NCBI RefSeq assembly: GCF_030730865.1 | Contig: NZ_JAVALZ010000002.1 | Location: 744,001-808,000 of the forward strand | Length of the DNA: 64,000 nt | Origin: Uliginosibacterium sp. 31-16 | GTDB taxonomy: Bacteria > Pseudomonadota > Gammaproteobacteria > Burkholderiales > Rhodocyclaceae | Direction of reading: 5' to 3' | Part shown: in pieces, positions 44,857-53,987 of the stretch | How the letters are laid out: each line of letters opens with the position of its first letter | How positions within the stretch are numbered: the first letter of the stretch is position 1 | Position numbers and translations under genes: made by a program | Notes under the pieces: model-generated | Seen by the model: the letters and a program-made list of their open reading frames with translations, nothing else | Told to the model about the DNA's origin: nothing | Databases searched by the model: none

Positions 44857-45768
44857 TTATTGTTGTTTGTCCTGGCTCTTTGAGAGACTCAGCACATACG
44901 CCGACAGGATATGAATTTTGTCTTCGCCCAGAAAATCCTTGAATACCGGCATCTGGTTCTGACGCCCCTTGCTGATGGTCTCTATCAGCGAGGTTTCGGA
45001 CGATCCCCACAGCCAGATCCGGTCCGTCAGATTGGGGGCACCCAGCGCCTGATTGCCTTTGCCTTCCAGCCCATGACAAGCAATGCAGTTCTGTGCATAC
45101 AGCTCCTTACCACGCTGAGCCCGGATGGAGTCATTAGCCAGACCTGACAAAGAACGCACATAGTTGGCCGCATCCTTCACCCCATCAGCGCCCAATACAG
45201 CACCCCACGCAGGCATTGCGCCGTTCCGTCCGCCAGTAATGGTGGTCTTGATGGTGGCCGGATCGCCACCATACAGCCAATCATTGTCAGCAAGGTTCGG
45301 AAAACCTTTCGCCCCATGGGCGTCCGCTCCATGACACTGCGCACAGTAGGTCAGGAACAGACGCTGCCCCATCGCCTGGGCTTCCGGATCTGCCGCTACC
45401 GCAGCCAGATCCTGCTTGGCGTACTTGGCATAAATCGGTTTGAACTGCGCTTCAGCGGCCTTGACTTCGGCCTCATACTGAGACTTTCCGCTCCAGCCCA
45501 ATTGCCCCTGACGCGTACCCAAACCCGGATACAGCACAAGATAAGCGACCGCAAAACCCAATGTCAGCCAGAAGAGGTACAACCACCACCGTGGCAACGG
45601 ATGGTTGTACTCCTGCAGGGTCTCGTCCCAGATGTGATCGTGAAGGGTTACCGGCCCCTTCTCGCGCTTGGTCATGTTGGACACAAGAATCCACAGGCAA
45701 AAAGCCAGACTCAGGACCACCAGACCCACAACATAGTAATGCCAGGTATCGCTGACGAAATCACTCAT
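44857..45768 (-). CDS. ccoP: Cytochrome cbb3 oxidase subunit III CcoP
   Basis: Dihaem cytochrome c of 303 residues that feeds electrons to CcoN. Two N-terminal membrane helices (about 10-30 and 62-82), as found in many betaproteobacteria. Haem sites CAQCHG near 140 and CIACHG near 233. The ATG at 45768 is 5 bases after the ccoQ stop. Last of the four oxidase subunits before the hairpin. Confidence 0.95.
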   Translation of the reverse strand: MSDFVSDTWHYYVVGLVVLSLAFCLWILVSNMTKREKGPVTLHDHIWDETLQEYNHPLPRWWLYLFWLTLGFAVAYLVLYPGLGTRQGQLGWSGKSQYEAEVKAAEAQFKPIYAKYAKQDLAAVAADPEAQAMGQRLFLTYCAQCHGADAHGAKGFPNLADNDWLYGGDPATIKTTITGGRNGAMPAWGAVLGADGVKDAANYVRSLSGLANDSIRAQRGKELYAQNCIACHGLEGKGNQALGAPNLTDRIWLWGSSETSLIETISKGRQNQMPVFKDFLGEDKIHILSAYVLSLSKSQDKQQ

Positions 45769-45773
45769 GATGC

Positions 45774-45956
45774 TTACCCCTGAGTATGCGAACGGGAAGC
45801 AGACTGGCTGTCCACTTCGTCATCTTCATGAAACGGCAACATGGCAGCCTCTTCAAACCCTTTTTTGGCAGAACGGCTGTAAGCCCAAAATACGATGGCC
45901 AGGAAACAGGTCATCCCGAGCACTGTTACCAGCGAGCGCACGCTATCAATATCCAT
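45774..45956 (-). CDS. ccoQ: Cytochrome cbb3 oxidase subunit CcoQ
   Basis: 60-residue single-helix protein (VRSLVTVLGMTCFLAIVFWA) with the family's AYSRSAKKGFEEAA segment after the helix. It stabilises the CcoN-O-P complex. It lies 15 bases after ccoO. Confidence 0.92.
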   Translation of the reverse strand: MDIDSVRSLVTVLGMTCFLAIVFWAYSRSAKKGFEEAAMLPFHEDDEVDSQSASRSHTQG

Positions 45957-45971
45957 GATCGCCTCCTGAGC

Positions 45972-46583
45972 TCAGTTGTTGTTCTTGATCGCCGTACCCA
46001 GACCCTGCAGGTATGCAATCAACGCATCCAGCTCGGTCTTGCCCTTGATCTGCTCAGGCGAGGCCGCTATTTCTGCATCCGTATACGGCACCCCCACGAC
46101 ACGCAAGGCCTTCATGCGCGCCTGAATGTCGTCAGCTTTGACCGGGCGGTCAAGCCACGCAAAAGCCGGCATGTTCGACTCGGGTACCACGTCGCGCGGA
46201 TTGAGCAAGTGTGCGCGATGCCATACGTCCGAATACCGTCCTCCTACCCGCGCCAGATCGGGACCGGTACGCTTGGACCCCCACTGAAACGGGTGATCGT
46301 ATACAGACTCGCCCGCCACAGAGTAATGCCCATAGCGCTCGGTTTCCGCGCGAAAAGGCCGAATCATCTGCGAATGACAGTTGTAACAGCCTTCACGAAT
46401 GTAAATATCCCGGCCAACCAGACGCACCGGATCGTAAGGCTTCACGCCTTCGACCGGGGTTGTCGTGGATTTCTGGAAAAACAAGGGGACGATTTCCACC
46501 AGACCGCCCACGCTGACCACCAGCAAGGTCAGCACGATCAACAGCGGCACGCTCTTTTCAATCACGTCATGATTCAGTTTCAT
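45972..46583 (-). CDS. ccoO: Cytochrome cbb3 oxidase subunit II CcoO
   Basis: Monohaem cytochrome c of 203 residues with an N-terminal anchor helix ([19 protein letters not shown]) and the haem site [12 protein letters not shown]. It passes electrons from CcoP to CcoN. It is 12 bases downstream of ccoN. Confidence 0.96.
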   Translation of the reverse strand: MKLNHDVIEKSVPLLIVLTLLVVSVGGLVEIVPLFFQKSTTTPVEGVKPYDPVRLVGRDIYIREGCYNCHSQMIRPFRAETERYGHYSVAGESVYDHPFQWGSKRTGPDLARVGGRYSDVWHRAHLLNPRDVVPESNMPAFAWLDRPVKADDIQARMKALRVVGVPYTDAEIAASPEQIKGKTELDALIAYLQGLGTAIKNNN

Positions 46584-46595
46584 CTTGATCTCTCC

Positions 46596-48017
46596 TCAGT
46601 GTGCCGCCGCCGGTGCAAGCACCGGAGCATCAACCGCTTTCTGGCCAGCAATCGTGCGCACCATGTTGTAGAACATGATGAACATGCCGGAGAGGTAGAG
46701 CAGGCCGCCCAACAAACGGATCGCCCAGTACGGATACGTCGCCTTGACGCTTTCAATGAAAGCCCACTTGAGCGTGCCATCAACGTTCACGTCACGCCAC
46801 ATCAGGCCTTGCATCACGCCTGCAATCCACATCGAAGCGATGTAAAGCACGATGCCGATGGTTGCCACCCAGAAATGGAGCGTAATCAGACGCACCGAAT
46901 ACATCTCGGTCTTGCCATAGAGTCGCGGCAACAGATAGTAGATGGAGCCGATAGACACCATCCCCACCCAGCCTAACGCACCAGAATGCACGTGACCAAT
47001 AGTCCAGTCTGTGTAGTGCGACAGGGCATTCACCGTTTTGATCGACATCATCGGGCCTTCAAAGGTCGACATGCCGTAGAAAGACAGCGAGGTGATCAGG
47101 AACTTCAGGATTGGATCCGTACGCAATTTATCCCAAGCCCCGGACATGGTCATGATGCCGTTGATCATGCCACCCCAGCTTGGGGCCAGCAGAATCAGCG
47201 AGAACACCATGCCGATGGATTGCGCCCAGTCAGGCAATGCGGTGTAGTGCAGATGATGAGGGCCCGCCCACATATATGTGAAGATCAACGCCCAGAAGTG
47301 CACCACCGACAGACGATACGAATACACCGGGCGCCCCGCCTGCTTGGGCACGAAGTAATACATCATGCCGAGGAAGCCTGCCGTCAGGAAGAAGCCCACA
47401 GCATTGTGCCCGTACCACCACTGGATCATCGCATCCTGTACCCCGGCATAAGCCGAGTAGGATTTCATCAGCGAAAAAGGGATCTCGGCTGAATTGACGA
47501 TATGCAGCAAGGCGACGGCCAGGATGAAACCACCGTAGAACCAGTTGGCTACATAGATATGCGAGGTCTTGCGCTTCCCGATGGTGCCAAAGAAAACCAC
47601 GGCATAGGCCACCCATACGACTGCAATGAGAATATCGATCGGCCACTCGAGTTCGGCGTACTCCTTGCCTGACGTGTAACCCAGCGGCAAGGTGATAGCA
47701 GCCAGTACGATGACAAGTTGCCACCCCCAGAACACAAAGGAGGCCAGTTTTGGCAAAAACAGACTGGTGTGACAGGTTCGCTGCACCACATAAAACGATG
47801 TCGCCATCAGAGCACAGCCGCCGAAAGCAAAAATCACCGCATTCGTATGCAGAGGGCGCAAGCGCCCGAAGTGAAGGTATTCGTGAACATTCAGATCAGG
47901 CCAGACCAGCTGTGCGGCAATAATCACGCCGACCAGCATGCCGACGATGCCCCAAACAACCGTCATGATCGCGAACTGTCGTACGACCTGATAGTCGTAA
48001 GTCGCCTGGGTTTGCAT
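46596..48017 (-). CDS. ccoN: Cytochrome cbb3 oxidase catalytic subunit CcoN
   Basis: Haem-copper oxidase subunit I of the C family, 473 residues, twelve membrane helices, reducing O2 at low concentration. Histidines for the low-spin haem and CuB/haem b3 centre include those in [35 protein letters not shown] and [11 protein letters not shown]. Start ATG 48017 follows a 5' leader of about 100 bases that holds a run of ten C (G on the transcript) and, further up, a perfect FNR box. Confidence 0.96.
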   Translation of the reverse strand: MQTQATYDYQVVRQFAIMTVVWGIVGMLVGVIIAAQLVWPDLNVHEYLHFGRLRPLHTNAVIFAFGGCALMATSFYVVQRTCHTSLFLPKLASFVFWGWQLVIVLAAITLPLGYTSGKEYAELEWPIDILIAVVWVAYAVVFFGTIGKRKTSHIYVANWFYGGFILAVALLHIVNSAEIPFSLMKSYSAYAGVQDAMIQWWYGHNAVGFFLTAGFLGMMYYFVPKQAGRPVYSYRLSVVHFWALIFTYMWAGPHHLHYTALPDWAQSIGMVFSLILLAPSWGGMINGIMTMSGAWDKLRTDPILKFLITSLSFYGMSTFEGPMMSIKTVNALSHYTDWTIGHVHSGALGWVGMVSIGSIYYLLPRLYGKTEMYSVRLITLHFWVATIGIVLYIASMWIAGVMQGLMWRDVNVDGTLKWAFIESVKATYPYWAIRLLGGLLYLSGMFIMFYNMVRTIAGQKAVDAPVLAPAAAH

Positions 48018-48161
48018 AAGCCACCTCGCAGTAGAGAAGGAACCTAGCGCCTGCCCCCCCCCCGGAATTCACGGAGTTTCAGCGGTGTGCTTAAAACCAG
48101 CGGCTTCAGCGGCACAACCACACATCAGCAGGAGGACCATCCTTGCCCTCTCGCTCACTTT

Positions 48162-48175
48162 TTGATCAAAATCAA
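48162..48175. promoter_or_regulatory. FNR box upstream of ccoN
   Basis: TTGATCAAAATCAA is a perfect TTGAT-N4-ATCAA dyad, about 145-158 bases before the ccoN start. If it is centred at -41.5, transcription would start near 48127. Confidence 0.8.
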
Positions 48176-48248
48176 GTGAGTTTTTGCGCTGGCGCAAATC
48201 CTAGCACAACAAGAAGGGTTTTTAGGCAGCGAACAAAAGTTTGGGACG

Positions 48249-48274
48249 AAAAAAAGGGTGCGACAAGCGCACCC
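48249..48274 (-). terminator. Terminator of ccoI-ccoS
   Basis: GGGTGCG and CGCACCC form a stem around ACAAG, followed on the minus strand by a run of seven T. It separates ccoI-ccoS from ccoNOQP. Confidence 0.85.
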
Positions 48275-48392
48275 CCAACCCCAACAGAGAGACTTCACGA
48301 TCAGAAAACCTAGTCATTGCAACCGGTTTTCTTCTCGCCGCCGACGCCCCCGTCGGCATGTGTGCAGTATGCCCCTTTGGCCGCCCGGCGGC

Positions 48393-48406
48393 TTGACCGA
48401 AATCAA
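48393..48406. promoter_or_regulatory. Second FNR-like site
   Basis: TTGACCGAAATCAA differs from the FNR consensus by one base (TTGAC for TTGAT). It lies 5 bases past the ccoS stop and on the far side of the ccoS terminator from ccoN. Confidence 0.45.
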
Positions 48407-48411
48407 TCGGC

Positions 48412-48615
48412 CTACACCAAAGTGTTAATTTCTTCATCCTTGGGTTCAGTCTTGTCTGACGCCGACGGAGACGAATCGTCATCCATGAGAATACGGAAGC
48501 CTGGCCCCTCAAGATCATCAAATTGCCCACTCTTGACCGACCACCGGAAGATCAGGCCGATCACGAAGACCAGCAGCACGGAAAGAGGGATAAGTATGTA
48601 GAGGCTGTTTTCCAT
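48412..48615 (-). CDS. ccoS: Cytochrome cbb3 oxidase maturation protein CcoS
   Basis: 67 residues: one N-terminal helix (MENSLYILIPLSVLLVFVIG) then the family's FRWSVKSGQFDDLEGPGFRI motif and an acidic tail. Needed for cofactor insertion into cbb3 oxidase. The ATG lies 4 bases after the ccoI stop. Confidence 0.93.
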   Translation of the reverse strand: MENSLYILIPLSVLLVFVIGLIFRWSVKSGQFDDLEGPGFRILMDDDSSPSASDKTEPKDEEINTLV

Positions 48616-48619
48616 GTGC

Positions 48620-51064
48620 TTATCTTACGCGCGCTATCCGCAGGGCGTTCAGTACGACCAGCAGCGAACTGAGTCCCATGCCAATCCCTGCTATCCATGG
48701 GGTCACCCAGCCAAGCATTGCCGCCGGAATGGCCAGCAGGTTGTAAGCCAGTGCCCAAGCAAGATTTTCGCGGATAACGGCCAGCGTCTTGTGCGCCAGA
48801 CGACGACCAAGCAGCAGACGCCCCAGCTCATCATTGAGCAACAGAATGTCACCCTGATTACGCGCCAGTTCGGTGCCCCCCGCCATTGCAATGGATACAT
48901 GCGCCTGCGCCAGCACAGGCGCATCGTTGATCCCGTCACCCACCATGGCTACCACGGCACCGCGCCCTTGCAGAGCCTGAAGTGCCGCGTGCTTTCCTTC
49001 AGGGGCAAGACCGGCTTTGGCATCCATCACGCCAAGCGTCTCGGCCACGGCAGCCACGGCAGGCTGCGCGTCGCCACTGAAAATGCTGACCCCGCAGCCC
49101 GCCTCGCGCAGCCCTTTGACCAACTCATACGCACTGGGGCGCAAGCTGTCAGCCAGAGCAAATGCAGCCAGCCACTGCCCTTGCCGCGCCAGATAAACAA
49201 TGGTTCGCCCCTCTGGCGCAACAAGACGGAAAGGCAAGTCTGACGCGGCTAAACGAGCGGCATGCTCGTAGCACCCTAGCGCATGCGGCTCTCCATCAAT
49301 GCGGCCTGTCAAGCCTTGTCCGGGGCGGATCTCCAGACGGGTAGCCGCACAAACATTCTCCCCTGCGGCAAGCACGAGCGCCCGCGCAATCACATGTTCG
49401 GAATGCAACTCCAGCGCGGCCGCCAAGCTCAACGCCTGCTCGCGTGCCACGCCTTCAGCGCACACCACCTCCTCCAGGCGCAATGCACCGGTCGTCAAGG
49501 TCCCAGTCTTGTCGAATACAAAATGTCCAGCACGAGCCAGCGCCTCGATGGCATGCCCCCGCGTCACCAGCAACCCGGCCCTTGCAAACGCATCCGTTGC
49601 CACCGTCAGGGCCACCGGCGTTGCCAGCGACAATGCACAAGGACAACTCACAACCAGCACCGCCACGAAAACCGGCACAGCTCGCGCAGCGTCGGCCTGC
49701 CACCAGTACATCCCCGACAGCAATGCCAATCCGAGCAGGACAAGAGTAAATACTCCTGCGATACGGTCGGCCTGCTCTACCACCTTTGGTCGTTCAGCGG
49801 CGGCACGCTCCATCAAGCGACGAATCGTCGCCAGTCGGGTCGTCTCCCCTACCTGCTGCGCCTCCACCTCCAGCACGCCACTGCCATTCAGACTGCCGCC
49901 CAACACCGTGGCGCCAACCGCCTTGAGCACAGGCGCGCTCTCGCCGGTCAACCAGGCTTCATTGACCTCGCTATGCCCGGCTCGCACAACACCGTCCGCC
50001 ACAATCGTCTCGCCAGGCCGCACCAACACCCGGTCCCCCACGACCAGCAGGTTCGCAGGAACCCTCTCTTCAACCCCTCCGTCCTTTGTCAGGCGTCGTG
50101 CAAAACTCGGCAACAGGCGCCCCAGCATTTCGGCACCACGCATCGCACGCTGGCGCGCCAGCATCTCCAGATAACGCCCACCGAGCAAAAAGAACACGAA
50201 CATCGACACGGAGTCGAAATACACGTCCCCAGCGCCCGCCAATGTCGCCCACACACTCGCCACGAACGCAAAGCCCACCCCCAGCGCAACCGGCACATCC
50301 ATGCCCACCCGCCGCAAACGCAGATCCCGCAAAGCTCTTTGAAAAAACGGTGCCGCGGCATAGAACACCACCGGCAAGGTGAGCAACAAACTTGCCCAGC
50401 GCATCAACGATTCGACGCTGACGCTCATTTCACCCTCGCCTGCCATGTATACAGGCACGGCGTACATCATCACCTGCATCATCCCGAAACCCGAGACAAA
50501 CAGCCTCCACAGCGCACTGCGCCGTTCACGCTGGGCCAGTTCTTCAGATCGCAAGGGGTCGTAAGGATGTGCGCGATAACCGATTGACGCGACAGCCGCC
50601 AGGATCGTCGAGAGCCTGATTTCTCCCTCGTGCCAGCGAATACGTGCACGCCGCGTCGCATAGTTGACCTGCACGCCGGACACCCCTGGCAATTGCGTCA
50701 GATGGCGTTCGTTGAGCCATACGCAGGCTGCACAGGTAATTCCCTCCAGGATCAGATCGGCCTCCCGCTCATCTCCGACCAAGGGACGCACGAAACTCTG
50801 CTGAAAGTTCGGGTGATCGAACAAGCCCAGTTCCTGCAGTTCTGCCGGCAAAGCCTCTTCCGGCCGCTCAGGCAGCGCAGCCCGATGGCGGTAATAGTCA
50901 GCCAGACCATTCACGATGATGGCCTCGGATACCGCTTGGCAGCCTGCGCAGCACACCTGTCTCGGAATTCCATCCATTGAAACAAACAGCGCTGTTCCTG
51001 CAGGCACGGGCTGACCACAATGGAAGCAGGAAAGCTCGACGGAAGTCTGAAAACCGGTAGTCAC
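48620..51064 (-). CDS. ccoI: Copper-translocating P-type ATPase CcoI (FixI)
   Basis: P1B-type ATPase that exports copper for the cbb3 oxidase CuB centre. About 814 residues from GTG 51064; ATG 51109 and an opening at 51157 are alternatives. The N-terminal domain has CFHCGQPVP and CCAGCQAV, then a heavy-metal domain with GITCAACVWLNE. The membrane CPC motif is SCPCALSLATPVALT, the phosphorylation site DKTGTLTTG, and the hinge GDGINDAPVLAQA. It is followed by ccoS; the two have their own terminator. Confidence 0.92.
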   Translation of the reverse strand: MTTGFQTSVELSCFHCGQPVPAGTALFVSMDGIPRQVCCAGCQAVSEAIIVNGLADYYRHRAALPERPEEALPAELQELGLFDHPNFQQSFVRPLVGDEREADLILEGITCAACVWLNERHLTQLPGVSGVQVNYATRRARIRWHEGEIRLSTILAAVASIGYRAHPYDPLRSEELAQRERRSALWRLFVSGFGMMQVMMYAVPVYMAGEGEMSVSVESLMRWASLLLTLPVVFYAAAPFFQRALRDLRLRRVGMDVPVALGVGFAFVASVWATLAGAGDVYFDSVSMFVFFLLGGRYLEMLARQRAMRGAEMLGRLLPSFARRLTKDGGVEERVPANLLVVGDRVLVRPGETIVADGVVRAGHSEVNEAWLTGESAPVLKAVGATVLGGSLNGSGVLEVEAQQVGETTRLATIRRLMERAAAERPKVVEQADRIAGVFTLVLLGLALLSGMYWWQADAARAVPVFVAVLVVSCPCALSLATPVALTVATDAFARAGLLVTRGHAIEALARAGHFVFDKTGTLTTGALRLEEVVCAEGVAREQALSLAAALELHSEHVIARALVLAAGENVCAATRLEIRPGQGLTGRIDGEPHALGCYEHAARLAASDLPFRLVAPEGRTIVYLARQGQWLAAFALADSLRPSAYELVKGLREAGCGVSIFSGDAQPAVAAVAETLGVMDAKAGLAPEGKHAALQALQGRGAVVAMVGDGINDAPVLAQAHVSIAMAGGTELARNQGDILLLNDELGRLLLGRRLAHKTLAVIRENLAWALAYNLLAIPAAMLGWVTPWIAGIGMGLSSLLVVLNALRIARVR

Positions 51065-51140
51065 GATGGCCGGACCGAAAGACAGGAAAGCGATTCTACA
51101 ACGCAGCATCAACCAGCACCGGCCGTAACGCGGGCAAGAA

Positions 51141-51170
51141 AAAAGGGCTGTGTCCAAGACACAACCCTTT
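51141..51170 (-). terminator. Terminator of tRNA-Thr
   Basis: AAAGGG and CCCTTT with TGTGTC/GACACA form a stem around CAA, 10 bases past the tRNA 3' end. A T-run follows on the minus strand. Confidence 0.85.
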
Positions 51171-51179
51171 CCATGGAAC

Positions 51180-51255
<76 letters not shown>

Positions 51256-51266
51256 GAAGGACGCGG

Positions 51267-51295
51267 ATTGTATGCGATCAGATCGAATACCTCAA
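51267..51295 (-). promoter_or_regulatory. Sigma-70 promoter of tRNA-Thr
   Basis: On the minus strand TTGAGG (51295-51290) and TACAAT (51272-51267) are spaced by 17 bases, and the -10 ends 11 bases before the tRNA. Confidence 0.75.
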
Positions 51296-51452
51296 CAGGG
51301 GACATCTTTGAACAACGCGATCAATTTGTTCGTTTGTACAATAGTCCAGCAAAGACCCGGATCAGCCGCACTCTCCAGCCATCCATCCCTGCTCAATCCC
51401 CTCTCATCGCGAAATTGTTGAATTTGGCGATTTTGCCAACCACGCTACGACC

Positions 51453-51998
51453 ATGAAAAAAGATCTCGGCTTTACCCTTGTTGAACTGATGATCACATTG
51501 GCTGTGCTGGCTGTTCTGGTCAGCATTGCTGCACCTTCCATGCGAGACATGATTCAACGCAACCGGGTTGCAACAACGACTAACGAACTGGTTTCGGCCA
51601 CAATGTATGCGCGTTCAGAAGCCGTTATGAGAGGCACCCCAGTCATGGTCTGCAACACCGCGGACGCGGCAAGTGCCGCTCCTGACTGCAGCGCCGGAAG
51701 CTCGTGGGCTCAAGGCTGGATTGTTTTCGTCGACTCGAACGGAAACAATACAAAAGACAACACGGAAGACGTCTTGCGAACATTCACTGCCCTTCCCTCA
51801 AACGTCACCCTGTCGCCAGCAGCAGGCAATGCCCGAGGTGTCGTCTTTGGCCGTACCGGCCAAGCAGAAGGTGTTGACGCGGCCAATGCAAAAACCGGCG
51901 GAGCCAGCTTCGGGACTTGCGCTTCCAACCTCTCAGAAGGCAGGCAAACCGTCCTGAACATGACAGGCAGAGCTTCTACAGGAAAGAAATCATGCTGA
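51453..51998 (+). CDS. fimT: Type IV minor pilin, FimT/GspH family
   Basis: 181 residues. A short leader MKKDLG is cut by prepilin peptidase before FTLVELMITLAVLAVLVS, which has Glu at +5. The C-terminal GspH-like pseudopilin domain follows. It begins the minor-pilin operon and probably takes part in pilus initiation. Its end overlaps the pilV start by 7 bases. The DNA is more AT-rich than the flanking ccoI gene. Confidence 0.92.
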   Translation: MKKDLGFTLVELMITLAVLAVLVSIAAPSMRDMIQRNRVATTTNELVSATMYARSEAVMRGTPVMVCNTADAASAAPDCSAGSSWAQGWIVFVDSNGNNTKDNTEDVLRTFTALPSNVTLSPAAGNARGVVFGRTGQAEGVDAANAKTGGASFGTCASNLSEGRQTVLNMTGRASTGKKSC

Positions 51999-52429
51999 TT
52001 TCACAAAAAAAAACCAAGCAGCGTGGCGCGACGCTTGTTGAAGTACTTGTCGCAATGGTGGTGATGTCTCTAGGGATTTTGGGGTTTTCCGCCCTTCAAA
52101 TTACCGGCTTGTCGAGCAACAAGGTTGCCATGGACAGGTCTCATGCTTCTATTCTGGCTTATAGCATTGCCGATGCCATGCGAGCCAACAGAACAGCCGC
52201 CATCGCAGAAAATTACGACAGAGCACTGGGGGATGCAGTACCTACAGGAACCTCTACTGCGGAGACCGATATAAGCAATTGGTTAACAGAGATAGCCGCC
52301 CGCCTTCCCTCCGGTGACGGCTCCATCGACGTTTCCGCAGTCACCGGAGAAGTAACAATTACGATTGCATGGGATGAGAGTAAGAGCGGAGCCCCCAGCA
52401 ACAGCTTTTCCGTGAGAAGTCGTCTATGA
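51992..52429 (+). CDS. pilV: Type IV minor pilin PilV
   Basis: 145 residues from ATG 51992; the open frame extends further back into fimT. The prepilin site is G12 before ATLVEVLVAMVVMSLG, with Glu at +5. PilV-type spacing to SNKVAMDRSHASILAYSIAD and MRANR is kept. The last four bases overlap the pilW start (ATGA). Confidence 0.9.
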   Translation: MLISQKKTKQRGATLVEVLVAMVVMSLGILGFSALQITGLSSNKVAMDRSHASILAYSIADAMRANRTAAIAENYDRALGDAVPTGTSTAETDISNWLTEIAARLPSGDGSIDVSAVTGEVTITIAWDESKSGAPSNSFSVRSRL

Positions 52430-53442
52430 AAAACAACCTGCGAACCACCCGCCCCAAAAACTCACTTGGACTGACACTCATTGAATTGATGGTCTCTATG
52501 GTCCTTGGTTTGATTGTACTAGCGGCAGTCAGTGCCGTTTACGTATCGTCCAAACAGACATTTAGAACCAATGACAATCTTGCCCGCTTGCAAGAGAGCG
52601 TCAGAATCGCTTTTGACCTCATTTCACGGGACGTCCGACAAACCGCCTTCTACGGCTGCGCCGGTCAGGATGTCAATTTCAGTAATGCCCTGACCACCCC
52701 GAATGCGCTGTTGTGGAACTTTTCAGTCCCAGTCTCCGGATACGAGGCAAGTACATCAACCGCATGGAATACAACCCCGGACGCGGCTATAACCGCCCCA
52801 CTGGGCGGACGCGACATCCTTGTAATCCGTTCGATTGATGAAGGCGGTGGTCCCGTAACAGCGCACGCCTCGGCATCTGCAGATCTGGTTGTCAGTGAAA
52901 AAAGCGGTATATCAGCGGGAGATGTTCTGTTGGCTAGTAATTGCCGCTCTGCGACGGTTTTTCAGGCAACGTCAGTTGCAACCGCATCGGGCACAGACAC
53001 GATTTCACACATCACCGGATCCCAAACACCAGGCAATTCAACAACAGATCTGTCGAACACGTTCATAAACGGCGAATTAAGAAAAATCAGCACAAAAGTT
53101 TATTACGTTAGCAATAACGCCAGTGGTCTTCCGTCCCTTTTCGTCCTGCGCAGCTCGGATGGAACGTCACAAGAACTAGTGGAAGGCATCGACGGAATGC
53201 AAATTTCGTACGGAATTGATGACAACGACGACTTCGCAGCAGACAGATATGTTACCGCCGCGGATGCCGAAAGCGGATCGTTGTGGCCCAAGGTCGTAAG
53301 CATACGCATCACGTTGACTCATATTTCCGCAGAAGATTTTGTCGCAACCGCAGCACAGAGCAATTCTCTTGGTACTGCCACCGATAGAAGGCTACGTCGG
53401 GAAGTCACGACCACAATCGCACTGCGCAACAGGGCAGGATAA
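52426..53442 (+). CDS. pilW: Type IV minor pilin PilW
   Basis: 338 residues. The prepilin site is SLG before LTLIELMVSMVLGLIVL, Glu at +5. The family's QESVRIAFDLISRDVRQTAFYGC segment follows. Coupled to pilV by ATGA; pilX starts 5 bases after. Confidence 0.92.
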   Translation: MKNNLRTTRPKNSLGLTLIELMVSMVLGLIVLAAVSAVYVSSKQTFRTNDNLARLQESVRIAFDLISRDVRQTAFYGCAGQDVNFSNALTTPNALLWNFSVPVSGYEASTSTAWNTTPDAAITAPLGGRDILVIRSIDEGGGPVTAHASASADLVVSEKSGISAGDVLLASNCRSATVFQATSVATASGTDTISHITGSQTPGNSTTDLSNTFINGELRKISTKVYYVSNNASGLPSLFVLRSSDGTSQELVEGIDGMQISYGIDDNDDFAADRYVTAADAESGSLWPKVVSIRITLTHISAEDFVATAAQSNSLGTATDRRLRREVTTTIALRNRAG

Positions 53443-53446
53443 CACC

Positions 53447-53983
53447 ATGAATATCATTCAAACTCACACTCCCCTTTATCAAAGAAAGGAACGCGGAGCA
53501 GCACTACTGGTTGGTCTGATTGTTTTGTTATTGCTGACCATGCTGGGCATTACAGCCATGCGAACATCAACTCTTGAAGAACGCATGGCGGGGAATATGC
53601 GCGACAGCAACATTGCATTCCAATCCGCAGAAGGCGCCCTGCGCGAAGCATTCAAAACAGATCTGGCAGGAAAAGCATATGACGGATCGGCTACAGGCTA
53701 TAACCAACAGATCACCACATTTACGGATGGAAGCGGCAACAACATCTCAGAATTCAAATTCTGGTCAGAGAGTTTTGATTGGACAACTGCAGCCTTGACC
53801 GCTACAAAAGCCAACGGAGTGACGTCTGCTCCGAAGTATGTAGTGGAAACAATCCCAGCAACAACCGGCGTCTGGAAAGCCGGGGAACGCGCAAAACGCG
53901 CATATCGCGTAACTGCAATTTCATCCGGCGCATCAAACCGCTCGGAAACCATCGTGCAAGGCACGATTGTTCAGGAGGACTGA
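53447..53983 (+). CDS. pilX: Type IV pilus assembly protein PilX
   Basis: 178 residues from ATG 53447; the frame reads back into pilW. The N-terminus RGAALLVGLIVLLLLTMLG and the TSTLEERMAGNMRD segment are typical of PilX, which lacks the usual Glu at +5. The rest is a soluble pilin-like domain. AGGAGG near its end serves pilY1. Confidence 0.9.
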   Translation: MNIIQTHTPLYQRKERGAALLVGLIVLLLLTMLGITAMRTSTLEERMAGNMRDSNIAFQSAEGALREAFKTDLAGKAYDGSATGYNQQITTFTDGSGNNISEFKFWSESFDWTTAALTATKANGVTSAPKYVVETIPATTGVWKAGERAKRAYRVTAISSGASNRSETIVQGTIVQED

Positions 53984-53987
53984 GCAA

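Larger units (their letters stand above)
48018..48411. other. ccoN leader and ccoS-ccoN intergenic region
   Basis: About 394 bases holding, in order from ccoN outward: a C10 run (48054-48063), the FNR box (48162-48175), the ccoI-ccoS terminator (48249-48274) and a second FNR-like site (48393-48406). No gene is visible. Confidence 0.75.

Noticed and set aside
51420..51452. Possible sigma-54 promoter before fimT (TGGCGATTTTGCC)
   Set aside because: The GG to GC spacing is shorter than the sigma-54 consensus.
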